Shown here one piece after another: positions 10,283 to 17,812 of a stretch of 34,705 bases of DNA. Origin of the DNA: Catenaria anguillulae PL171 (taxonomy: Eukaryota; Blastocladiomycota; Blastocladiomycetes; Blastocladiales; Catenariaceae); the NCBI GenBank assembly GCA_002102555.1, contig MCFL01000254.1, positions 1-34,705 on the forward strand, given 5' to 3'. The notes under the pieces were generated by a model. That model had not been told where the DNA came from. It saw only the letters and a program-made list of their open reading frames with translations, and searched no databases. How positions within the stretch are numbered: the stretch's first letter is position 1; each line of letters opens with the position of its first letter. The translations under genes and the position numbers were made by a program.

Positions 10283-10654
10283 ATGTCGCAGCCCCCCTCG
10301 CCTCCGCCGTCGTCGCCGCCGCCGGCAACGTCCCCTTCAACCAGCGAGCCACCTCCCCCTCTTGCCCATGAGCTGCCCATGGATGAAGAGTGGTTCAATG
10401 ATGAATCTCTCATCACCCCGCCCAAATCCGATCCTGCTGCGCCGTTCCGGTACACGATTTCTGTTGCCCCCACCCTCAAGAGCTACTTTCATGCGAAACC
10501 TTCAAAGAAAGCTACCCTTGCGGGCCTCGTGAAGGTAACTGACCGGGTGAATCATGAAGTAGTTGTAAAGCCACAAGCGCTGGTCATGGCTGAACTTTTT
10601 TGCGCGGTTGTTTGCCCTCGAGCGGCCGACCAGACCCGAGTTCTCGTAGCGTGA
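10283..10654 (+). CDS. Short hypothetical Pro-rich frame, probably truncated
   Basis: 123 residues. The first part is SPPPSSPPPATSPSTSEPPP followed by an acidic patch (MDEEWFNDES) and an ordinary-looking stretch ending FHAKPSKKATL near 10515. The second part (from about 10502) is simply antisense to the transposase fragment. Only the 5' part has a codon-like character; it is preceded by an AT-rich leader with ccaatc/ccaatt boxes at about 10243-10275. It may be the head of a gene interrupted by, or belonging to, the mobile element. No family recognised. Confidence 0.25.
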   Translation: MSQPPSPPPSSPPPATSPSTSEPPPPLAHELPMDEEWFNDESLITPPKSDPAAPFRYTISVAPTLKSYFHAKPSKKATLAGLVKVTDRVNHEVVVKPQALVMAELFCAVVCPRAADQTRVLVA

Positions 10655-10804
10655 AATCCAACCCGAAAGTGTGGATCGGGATTTGCAGAAAATCCGCGCA
10701 AGAACGGTCATGCTGAGATGGAGAAAGAAGTAGGCATACAAGGCATGAAAGATGGTGTTGGGATGGGCGTGGCCTTTGACGGCGGCCTGGATGTCGTCCG
10801 TCAT
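10502..10804 (-). pseudogene. Transposase HTH fragment (Tc1/mariner/IS630-like)
   Basis: A 100-residue frame beginning MTDDIQAAVKGHAHPNTIFH. It contains a helix-turn-helix of the type seen at the N-terminus of Tc1/mariner/IS630-like transposases: a helix, then MTVLARIFCKSRSTLSGWI, then RYENSGLVGRS as the linker before a second winged-helix unit (HDQRLWLYNYFMIHP, SYLHEAR). The frame stops right after this second unit. The catalytic DDE domain is missing, so the element cannot move on its own. Family placement rests on helix pattern only. Confidence 0.55.
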
Positions 10805-11222
10805 GGTGAGGGGTAAACAAAGTGTGCTATGTCAAAAATTTTTGGTTTACATGCATCAAAAAGTGTATTGCATGCAGTTTTTAGTGCATTTTAGCAGTGT
10901 AAACATCGATAATGTGTGCTGAAGGCGAGGGCGATCTTGCGACACGGTCGCCGGTCACGAACGGCGCCCGTCAGTTTTTGACCGAATCGACAATACACGG
11001 CGAACACACACGTTTAGCCTGACGTTCATCTGCTCCATCGGATCGGCGTGCCGCTTTGTGTTCCGCTGCGATTGACAAATGAAAACAAGTAACACCATTT
11101 CATCAAATTAAAATAATCCTGGGCCAATTCCATGCATGAACGATACATCGTTAAAAACTCTTTGCAACACTTCTGCCGCCACCACATCTCTCCGTTTCAC
11201 GAGTCACGAAAGCATCCCGATA

Positions 11223-12944
11223 ATGACTATCCTCACGCTGCACATCACCTTGCCCCCGGCTCCTTCGTCGGCCTCTGCCTCTGCCTCAGCGTCTGTCTCC
11301 TCGCACCTCTCGACGCCGCGCTCGCTGCCCGTCGACCTCGCCTCGCCGCGCTTCCACGTCCGCGAAGACCCATCCAACGACGCCCCACTCGCCGCCCTCT
11401 TTGGCGCCTCAGCCGTCGACCATGCCGTTGCCAACGGCGACGACGCTGACGATCAAGACGCCCTGGATCCCGAGCACGAAGCCTACTTGGAATCGCTCGA
11501 CCCAAAGGACTGGAAGCGCCAAGACCACTACCGCCTGCTGGGTCTTTCGCACCTGCGATACAAGGCCACGCAAGACGAGATCAAGGCCGCTCACCGTAAA
11601 GCCGTGTTGCGCCACCACCCAGACAAGCTCACAGCCAAGCTTGCGGCGCAGGGCAAATCAACCGACCAAGCCGACTCCATCTTCAAGTGCCTGGCCAAGG
11701 CATATGACACGCTTGCCGACGAGACCAAGCGCCGCGCGTACGACTCGGTCGACCGGGGCGTGTCGGACGCAACGCCAACGGATGCGCAGTTGCGCATGTG
11801 GTTTGCAGACTCGCCGCAGGCGTTTTATGCCGAGGTCCAGGCCGTGTTTGATCGCGAGGCCAGGTTTGCATTGAAGCCCAATCGCGTACCAAAGTTTGGC
11901 GATGATGCAAGCTCAAAGGGTGCTGTGGAAAAGTTTTATGCGTTTTGGACAAACTGGGAGTCATGGCGGTCGTTTGAGTACTTTGACGAGGATACCGAGT
12001 CGGCCAGCAACCGCGATCACAAGCGCCATTTGGAGGCAAAGAACAAGTCCCAGCGCACAAAGCTCAAGACCGAGGACAATGCGCGCGTGCGTATGCTTGT
12101 GGAGCGCGTCATGGCCGTGGACCCGAGGATGAGGAGGTTTAAGGAGGAGGAAAAGGCCGCAAAGAAGAACAAGGGAAAGCCAATGCCCGCTGCTTCTTCG
12201 CGTCCTGGATCCGCTGCTGCCGCTGCCGCCGCGCCTGCTGCAACCACCGCCAAGCCAGTCCCATCGCCCTCGGACGCAAAGATTGCCGAGGCCCAAGCCG
12301 TGCTCGCAAAAGAAGCAGAAAAGGACCGCAAAGCCGCACTCAAGGCCCACAAAAAGGCCATCAAGGCCGCCGTCACCAAGCAGCACTCGTACTTGACATC
12401 GGACGCCACGCCCTCGGCAAAGCACATGGAGGCCGTGCTCATTGACCTCGAGCGCCTCGTTGAAGGATGCAAGGACGACCTCATGGAGCTAGGCGACGTG
12501 CGCTCCCAACTCGAATCGGCACCCTCGCCGGATGCCGCGGCCAAGGTTGTCGAAGAGGTGCTTGGGCGGCACGCGCACGAGGCAAAGGACGCACAGCAAA
12601 AGATCAAGAACCAAGCAGCACGCGCATCGGCGGCCATGGCCGCCAAAACCGGGTCGGCCCCCTGGTCGGCACAAGAACTTGGCGTGCTGGTTCAAGCGGT
12701 CAACAAGATTCCAGGCGGTACAACCCAGCGGTGGGACAAGATTGCAGAGTATGTTTCGCATCACGCCGGGACGCCGTTGAGGAAGACGGTCGATGTCATT
12801 GCACAGAGCAAGGAGATCATGAGCAAGCCTGGGGCTGCTGGGGCAGCATTGGCGGCGCTCAAGAGTTTGCAGGACAAGGAGAGGAAGGAGGTGGTGATCA
12901 AGGATGCGCCAACGCAGAGGGACATGTACGAGTTTCAGGCATGA
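11223..12944 (+). CDS. ZUO1: Zuotin / DNAJC2 ribosome-associated J-protein
   Basis: The frame is open from 11136, but the ATG at 11223 (MTILTLHITLPPAPSS, 573 residues) fits the family's short N-terminus better. J domain at about residues 97-175 with the HPD triad at 132-134 (LRHHPDK). The zuotin homology region follows: EARFALKPNRVPKFGDD, VEKFYAFWTNWESWRSFEY, SNRDHKRHLEAKNKSQR, MLVERVMAVDPRMRRFKEEE. A charged Lys/Ala-rich segment comes next, then a SANT/Myb-like unit near residues 476-526 (APWSAQELGVLVQAVNKIPG, QRWDKIAEYV). Zuotin pairs with an Hsp70-like protein (Ssz1) as the ribosome-associated complex and stimulates Hsp70 on nascent chains at the tunnel exit. Baker's yeast Zuo1 lacks SANT units while animal forms have two; one clear unit is seen here. 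No intron is needed. The identification is firm. Confidence 0.93.
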   Translation: MTILTLHITLPPAPSSASASASASVSSHLSTPRSLPVDLASPRFHVREDPSNDAPLAALFGASAVDHAVANGDDADDQDALDPEHEAYLESLDPKDWKRQDHYRLLGLSHLRYKATQDEIKAAHRKAVLRHHPDKLTAKLAAQGKSTDQADSIFKCLAKAYDTLADETKRRAYDSVDRGVSDATPTDAQLRMWFADSPQAFYAEVQAVFDREARFALKPNRVPKFGDDASSKGAVEKFYAFWTNWESWRSFEYFDEDTESASNRDHKRHLEAKNKSQRTKLKTEDNARVRMLVERVMAVDPRMRRFKEEEKAAKKNKGKPMPAASSRPGSAAAAAAAPAATTAKPVPSPSDAKIAEAQAVLAKEAEKDRKAALKAHKKAIKAAVTKQHSYLTSDATPSAKHMEAVLIDLERLVEGCKDDLMELGDVRSQLESAPSPDAAAKVVEEVLGRHAHEAKDAQQKIKNQAARASAAMAAKTGSAPWSAQELGVLVQAVNKIPGGTTQRWDKIAEYVSHHAGTPLRKTVDVIAQSKEIMSKPGAAGAALAALKSLQDKERKEVVIKDAPTQRDMYEFQA

Positions 12945-13123
12945 ATGTGTGCCGTGTCGTGTGCCCGTGGACCATGTGTGTCGATGGATTGTTTCAAGTT
13001 TTTTCCTGTATTTGTACCATGTGCACATGGTGTGTAATCGAACGTTCATGTCATTTGTCCTTGTGCGTTAGTTCTGCGTGAATCACCATGCTTCGCAAGT
13101 CGGCACCACACAAGCTTTCGATC

Positions 13124-13139
13124 AGCAAGTGAGACATGA
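13124..13139 (+). promoter_or_regulatory. Conserved motif AGCAAGTGAGACATGA, copy 1
   Basis: Identical 16-mer to 14597-14612, and its first 14 bases match 16527-16540. Each lies 170-235 bases after the preceding gene and upstream of a member of the ten-cysteine family. Confidence 0.7.
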
Positions 13140-13147
13140 TGACGTCA
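13140..13147. promoter_or_regulatory. CRE-like palindrome TGACGTCA
   Basis: A perfect eight-base ATF/CREB-type site next to the conserved 16-mer. It is found only at this copy, so its relevance is uncertain. Confidence 0.35.
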
Positions 13148-13328
13148 GAGGGACGGGCATTCCCTCCTTGCACCTTTGCATCACAGCAGCCCCGCGCCTT
13201 AGAAAATGATTCAGCACGGACCTGCCGTCAAGACCAGAGCTACCGGCGGCTCGTACGAATAGGTAGGGAGTGCTTGAAGCAACCAGCGATGATGATGGCA
13301 ACGGACACGTAGCAAGTCTACTGCAATA

Positions 13329-13344
13329 GCCGGCAAAACGCGTC
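13329..13344 (+). promoter_or_regulatory. Shared upstream motif GCCGGCAAAACGCGTC
   Basis: It matches 15151-15166 at 15 of 16 bases and lies about 190 bases before the start codon; the other copy lies about 225 bases before its start. It is followed in both by a gaggtg.gacc stretch. Confidence 0.6.
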
Positions 13345-13535
13345 CGCAGTCGGAGGTGGACCTCGTTGTTGCATGCACGCCCAAAATACCGCGATATCAA
13401 GTCAGTGTTCCATGTTCAAGAGTAGCCAAGGCCTTTTCCTGGCTGTGGGAACAAAAAGATAAAAGCCAGCGTCTCCCTTTCACATAACTTCCCACAGCGG
13501 GGAAACACGAGTGTGTCCCAACCGCCCAACCAGCC

Positions 13536-14429
13536 ATGATGCTCCACCAACTATTCTTCCTCATCACCGTCCTATCAGTGGCCACTGCCATCACTGCGCA
13601 AGACAACGCGCAACCCACATTCATCAACCCAGTCACAGGAAAGGCTGTCGATGCCAAAGAAGCCGTCTGCCTCGCCAAGCTCGACTGGCCTAAGTGCCAC
13701 GGCTGGAACTTTCACAACAGCACCATCAAGGATGATCCTGGTTTCAAAAGGCGCGAGGTTCAAATCTGCACGCCAGAATGCCAAGCCATGAAGTCATCCC
13801 TATCCCGCGAGTATGTCGAATCCAAGTGCGGTAGAAACCCAATTTTGCCATCTACTATTCGCCTCGATCAGCTCGAGTGGGATCGCATTTTTTGGCGCGG
13901 CGGTCCTGCACCAAGGACGAGTCGGGCAAGTCATGTTTGGCTTTGCAGGCCGAATCGTGGGAGGCTGCTCAGTTTCAGCCATCAATGCACCGTGGTCCCG
14001 ATGGAAAGAAGCATGTGCCGTGGTCTGTGATTCCCAAAGATTACGCTTGGTATGTTTCAACGAAACATCTTGCTTGGGACCGCTTTGAAAGTGACAAACT
14101 TGCTCACGCCCCCGTCCAAATCGTTCTGTTTCAATTTCAGTTCCTCGTGCATTCTACAGGAGATGCAAGTCGAAAAGCAATTGAACGTGTGGTATGCCAA
14201 CACCGTCAACATACCCGAGCCTGTGGGCAATTACGACGGATCGGACGCTGCGTTGCAAGAACGGGCTCAGATTTGCAAGGATTGGAAGGCATCTGGCAAG
14301 TCTGGCTCATCATCACCTGTGACTGGTGGAGCAGTGTCCCGCTCATCTCCTGCTTTGTCCGTGACAACGTTGGGTTCGACGATTGTGTTGCTTGCTGTCG
14401 CCGTGCTTGTAGCATCCGCTGACTTGTAG
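13536..14429 (+). pseudogene. Ten-cysteine secreted GPI-type protein, copy 1 (frame broken at a T run)
   Basis: Exons 13536-14049 and 14141-14429 around a 91-nt intron (gtatgt...tcag). Signal peptide MMLHQLFFLITVLSVATA, then the family pattern VCLAKLDWPKCHGWN, VQICTPEC, LSREYVESKCGRNPILP. After WDRI the frame is lost at a run of six T (13888-13893). The downstream reading CTKDESGKSCLALQAESWEA is two bases out of phase, as if two T were gained or one base lost. The rest, through VPWSVIPKDYA and across the intron (codon TG|T) to EKQLNVWYA and ALQERAQICKDW, is intact. A Ser-rich stretch and a hydrophobic tail (STIVLLAVAVLVAS) suggest a GPI-anchor signal. With the break resolved the protein would be about 266 residues with all ten cysteines. 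It may be a recent pseudogene or a homopolymer error. Confidence 0.8.
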
Positions 14430-14596
14430 TCAAGCTCAATATGCACCCTGTATCTGTTCCATGCGCCATGAATACTACGCCGTTTTTGATGTATGGTGGA
14501 TGCCCATCATCATGACCATTGTCTCGACAAGTGTGGCTATATCTTGCGCAAACTACCTCGCCACGATCGCCTTCTCACAACTCTGTTCCTTGATTG

Positions 14597-14612
14597 AGCA
14601 AGTGAGACATGA
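14597..14612 (+). promoter_or_regulatory. Conserved motif AGCAAGTGAGACATGA, copy 2
   Basis: Identical to 13124-13139. Located 168 bases after the stop of copy 1 and about 780 bases before the start of copy 2. Confidence 0.7.
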
Positions 14613-15150
14613 CCACATCCATCAATGCGACGTACTTTGTCTAGTCACCAACAGGCACCCTACCGAGTCGCTGCTCGAAAATGGCAGCCAGACCAACAAT
14701 TGAGTATCGATTCCACTACCTTTCGCCTGTCTGGTGGAGCATGAAAAGAGGGCAGTGACCTTACACTGTCATTGCCGCCCTTCGTTCCTATCGCCATCGA
14801 CGCAACCCTGGAATTCGAATCTGGATTCGAATGGGGGTTCTCATCGGAATCGGCCTTGACGGCACCTTCCAATATCGCTCATTCATTGATCCATTTGCCA
14901 ACAGAACTGACAGCACCAGCATGTCCGAAAAATCACAGCCGACTCTCTGGGTGGACATGCCACAAGATCTTTTCTGGAAAGCATTGATTCTACACTCGCA
15001 TGATACGTCGGAGTATATGACCAATTGAATTCGCTCCGGGAACCGTGACATGCCCCGTGAAGCATCCGGCCGTGATGAAATCGTGGCAGCAGGGAGAGAT
15101 AAAGGAAGCAGGTCCTCAATTGCAAGTCCACCGCGTGGCCGCAACCACCT

Positions 15151-15166
15151 GCCGGCTAAACGCGTC
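15151..15166 (+). promoter_or_regulatory. Shared upstream motif GCCGGCTAAACGCGTC
   Basis: One mismatch to 13329-13344 and at a similar distance from the start codon. It contains an MluI-like ACGCGT core, which resembles cell-cycle box elements in some fungi; that link is only suggestive. Confidence 0.6.
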
Positions 15167-15389
15167 GAGGTGAGATGGTGGACCATTTTCGTCATTTCGT
15201 GTCTTTGGAGACCCAAAAACAAAGCGAGACAGGCGTCGAGTCATCATTCCAAGTTACAGCCAGGGCCTGTACTTGACCCTGCTATGGATACATAAAGTCG
15301 GCGGTCCCCTCGCCCATGCAAGTTCGTAAATGCGATCCATCCATAGCCAGTCGCAGCCCTCCCCTTGCACGGCACATCGACGCCCAGCC

Positions 15390-16294
15390 ATGAAGATGAT
15401 GCTTCGCCTACTTTCACTCCTCGTCGCCGTACTCTCGGTGACCATTGCTGTCGCTGCCCAGGACAACCAGCAGCCCACCTTCATTAACCCCGCGACCAAA
15501 CTACCGGTTAACGCGAACGAAACCGCGTGTCTTGCCAAACTCAACTGGCCAAAGTGTTACGCATGGAACTGGACCAACGCCATGTACAAGGACGATCCCG
15601 GGTTGAAAAAGTACGAGGCTCAAGTGTGCACCCAAGAGTGCATGTCCATGAAGGCATCTCTATCTCGCAAATATGTCGAATCCATGTGCGGCGCAAACCC
15701 AATCCTACCCCGCGAAATAAAAATGGACAAGTTGGACTTGTACCGCATTCAGGCTCAGTTTACCTGCAGCAAGGACGAGTTCGGTGGATTATGCTCGGCC
15801 TTACAGATGGAAGCGTGGGAGGCGGCAAAGTTTAATGCGTCTGATCATCTTGGGCCAGATGAGGTGGGACAGTTGCCATGGTCGGTGGTTCCCAAGGAGT
15901 ACGCTTGGTACGCGAATCCAGTTGCTTCCATTCCATGTCCTGCTAGCATGATTTTTTTTTTTTTTTTTTTTTTTTTGATTCACACCCTCATCACACTGCT
16001 ACCATCAGTTCAAAGTGCGTTTTGCAGGACATTGAGGTCGAGAAGCAAATGGGTGCGTGGTATAACTTGACCGAATCCGAATCCGAATCAGTCGGCCTTT
16101 ACAATCGGACGGAAGCCGCCATGCAAGAGCGTGCACAGTTGTGCAAGGGGTGGAAGCCATCGCGAAAGACTGGCTCGTCGTCGCCTGCTAATGGCGGAGC
16201 AATCCCGCCTGGCTCCTCATCGGCTTCATCGTTCGTGTGGGGCTCGACCATGGCGGTGCTGGTTGGTGTGGTCGTTGCAATTGCTGCTCTCTAG
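15390..16294 (+). CDS. Ten-cysteine secreted GPI-type protein, copy 2 (intact)
   Basis: Exons 15390-15907 and 16009-16294 join across a 101-nt intron (donor gtacgc, acceptor atcag) to 267 residues. Signal peptide MKMMLRLLSLLVAVLSVTIA with cleavage likely near AVAA. Mature part: FINPATKLPVNANETACLAK, NWPKCYAWNW, VCTQECMSMKASLS, YVESMCGANPILP, FTCSKDEFGGLCSAL, LPWSVVPKEYAC, SKCVLQDIEVEKQ, AQLCKGWKP. This gives ten cysteines that are conserved in the other full copies, enough for five disulfides. Several N-x-S/T sites are present (NETA, NWT, NLT, NRT). The end is Ser/Gly-rich then hydrophobic (STMAVLVGVVVAIAAL), as in GPI-anchor signals. The likely place is the outer face of the plasma membrane or wall. 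The intron splits the eighth cysteine codon (TG|T). I do not recognise the family and assign no function. Confidence 0.88.
15952..15976 (+). repeat. T25 homopolymer inside the intron of copy 2
   Basis: Twenty-five T in a row, placed between the donor at 15908 and the acceptor ending at 16008. It serves as an extreme polypyrimidine tract and is a likely site of length variation and sequencing slippage. Confidence 0.9.
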
Positions 16295-16700
16295 CCGAAA
16301 ATATCTTGTTTATTGTCCCCTCCTTTATTTTTCGTTAACTTGGCCGATACCGTATTGACGTACACCTGATGTTTAGCGGTCATTTGAATCATCCATATCC
16401 AGCGATGCACCAAGCGTGCCTGGTCCATGTTCTCATCCATTATTATAGCAAGCAAGGATCAAGGGCGAGCGGACACCGCCAGTGACACACTGAATGCACT
16501 CTCCGACGACAATACATGCAGTTAACAGCAAGTGAGACATCTCCATCGCTGTGCGCATTTGAAGCGGCATGATCGCAATGTCATTTCATGTCTCAAACAA
16601 CACAAGGCAAGCAGTAAGCTTTTGAGGCACCACTACTCGACGTCCAGCGAGTCAAGTCGGTCTTGCCGTGGATAAAGAGGTAACCAGCCTCTCACATCTT
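16295..16700. promoter_or_regulatory. Upstream remnant of copy 3
   Basis: No gene is visible. The third AGCAAGTGAGACAT is at 16527-16540 and a gtggataaagagg TATA-like element lies near 16668-16680, matching the layout before the other copies. Confidence 0.5.
16527..16540 (+). promoter_or_regulatory. Conserved motif AGCAAGTGAGACAT, copy 3
   Basis: Fourteen bases identical to 13124 and 14597. It precedes the decayed third family member, showing the motif belongs to the duplicated unit. Confidence 0.65.
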
Positions 16701-17430
16701 GGCCAACGACCCAAGCTTTGAACAATTACACGTGCAAAACCTGCACGCCCGAATGCCTGGCGATGAAAGCCTCGCTTTCGCAAGAATGCGTCGAGCCCAA
16801 ATGCGGCCCAAAACCCGATAACTTTTGCCCGGCGCCTTTGCTTGGACAGCATGGCCGTGGCCAGGATCCCAAACGCAGTTTTCGTGCTCAAAGGATGGTA
16901 TGGGCAACCGGTCGAGTGCTGCGCTGCAGGCCGACATGCTGGATGTCGCAAAGTTTAACGAGTCGGAGCATATGGGACCCATGGGCGACCAGTCGGTTCC
17001 GTAGGCGGTGGTGCCAAAGGATTATGTTCGGTACACGTTTTTTCTCTGTTGCTTGATTCTTGATTTGTATGGCAGGTGACTAACTGGCTCAGACTCTTTC
17101 AATGTATGTTTCGTTTTAAATGCATGCTCGAGGACCTCGTAATCGCCACCCAAATCGAAACGTCCAAATAGCAGACGCTCAACAATACCGGTCGCATTTC
17201 CGTGTGCAATCGCATCGAGGCTGGTATGAAGGAGCGGGCAAATATTTGCCAAGAGTGGACGCCGTCGCCCACCAAGAGTGGAGGGCTCGCGGCGGCCTCG
17301 CCGACACCAGCGCCTCCTCAGGCTGGTGGAGAGCAGCCGTCTTTAGGCCGTCGCGAGCTAGACCTTTGCGTCAAGCGTGGTCGCAATTGTTGGAGCAGTC
17401 GTTGTGGTTTTGACCTTGGAGGTTAGCGAC
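16701..17430 (+). pseudogene. Decayed ten-cysteine family member, copy 3
   Basis: The signal peptide and first cysteines are gone. Recognisable pieces in several frames are CTPECLAMKASLSQECVEPK with KCGPKP (about 16739-16816), then in another frame GMGNRSSAALQADMLDVAKF and NESEHMGPMGDQSVP followed by an in-frame TAG near 17002 and VVPKDYV. After an intron-like gap come GMKERANICQEWTPSPTKSG (about 17224-17283) and, again shifted, a hydrophobic GPI-type tail VVAIVGAVVVVLTL near 17377-17418. The order matches the intact copies. Multiple frame shifts, a stop and loss of the 5' end make this a true pseudogene. Confidence 0.8.
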
Positions 17431-17812
17431 AGGTTCTCACAGGGCTGTTGGAATGGAGGTGGTTGCAAGACGAGAAAACAACAAAAGAGTGCATTTGTCA
17501 GTCCCACACATTTAGAATACAACAGCGAAAGCAATCAAACTGTGGAAAATACAACAACGGCGCGGACAACAAAGGAAAAGAAGGGGTAGTCAAATGAAGA
17601 CGAGGAAAGAGAAACACAAAGCAGGAAGGACCCAAGCACAAGGCAAATCAAAACCGAAACGGTGGTATGTAGAGAAAAACAAACGCGAAAATGACGACGA
17701 GTGTCTGAGAAGCGAGCAAGTATCCACACACTGCGACGACCGGTTCAAAATCACCTAACGCTTGGCCGACACGAGCCACGACAGAGAAACCAAATGCAAG
17801 GGGCGAGGAAAT
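17431..17812. other. Intergenic region
   Basis: A-rich DNA downstream of both the pseudogene and the convergent methyltransferase gene; no gene or element is visible. Confidence 0.5.

Larger units (their letters stand above)
10070..10985. mobile_element. Putative degenerate DNA transposon remnant (about 0.9 kb)
   Basis: The left end reads aaactgacgcggcg and the reverse complement of the right end reads aaactgacgggcg; both then run into related cgccggtca-type repeats. On the left, CGCCGGTCAGGA occurs twice 17 bases apart (10097 and 10114), and CGGCGATCCTGA (10079-10090) is inverted as TCAGGATCGCCG (10119-10130). The right end has cgccggtcacgaacg near 10949. Inside lies a fragment of a transposase DNA-binding domain. 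I could not identify a target-site duplication, so the boundaries are tentative. Confidence 0.4.
9922..11222. other. Intergenic region with transposon remnant
   Basis: A 1.3-kb gap between two cellular genes. It contains repeat-like ends (10070-10135 and 10925-10985), a transposase-type HTH fragment and a short Pro-rich frame, listed separately. The remaining flanks (9922-10065 and 10990-11222) are AT-richer and hold only presumptive terminator and promoter DNA. Confidence 0.6.
12945..13535. promoter_or_regulatory. Upstream region of the first ten-cysteine gene
   Basis: It contains AGCAAGTGAGACATGA (13124-13139), a palindromic CRE-like TGACGTCA (13140-13147), GCCGGCAAAACGCGTC (13329-13344) and a TATA-like gataaaag at about 13459. 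The first and third recur upstream of sibling genes, so the duplicated unit includes regulatory DNA. No gene is supported here. Confidence 0.6.
14430..15389. promoter_or_regulatory. Upstream region of the intact ten-cysteine gene
   Basis: 960 bases without a supported gene. It carries the second AGCAAGTGAGACATGA (14597-14612), GCCGGCTAAACGCGTC (15151-15166) and a TATA-like atacataaag near 15289. A short direct repeat, tggattcgaat and ggaattcgaat, lies around 14810-14830. Confidence 0.55.
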
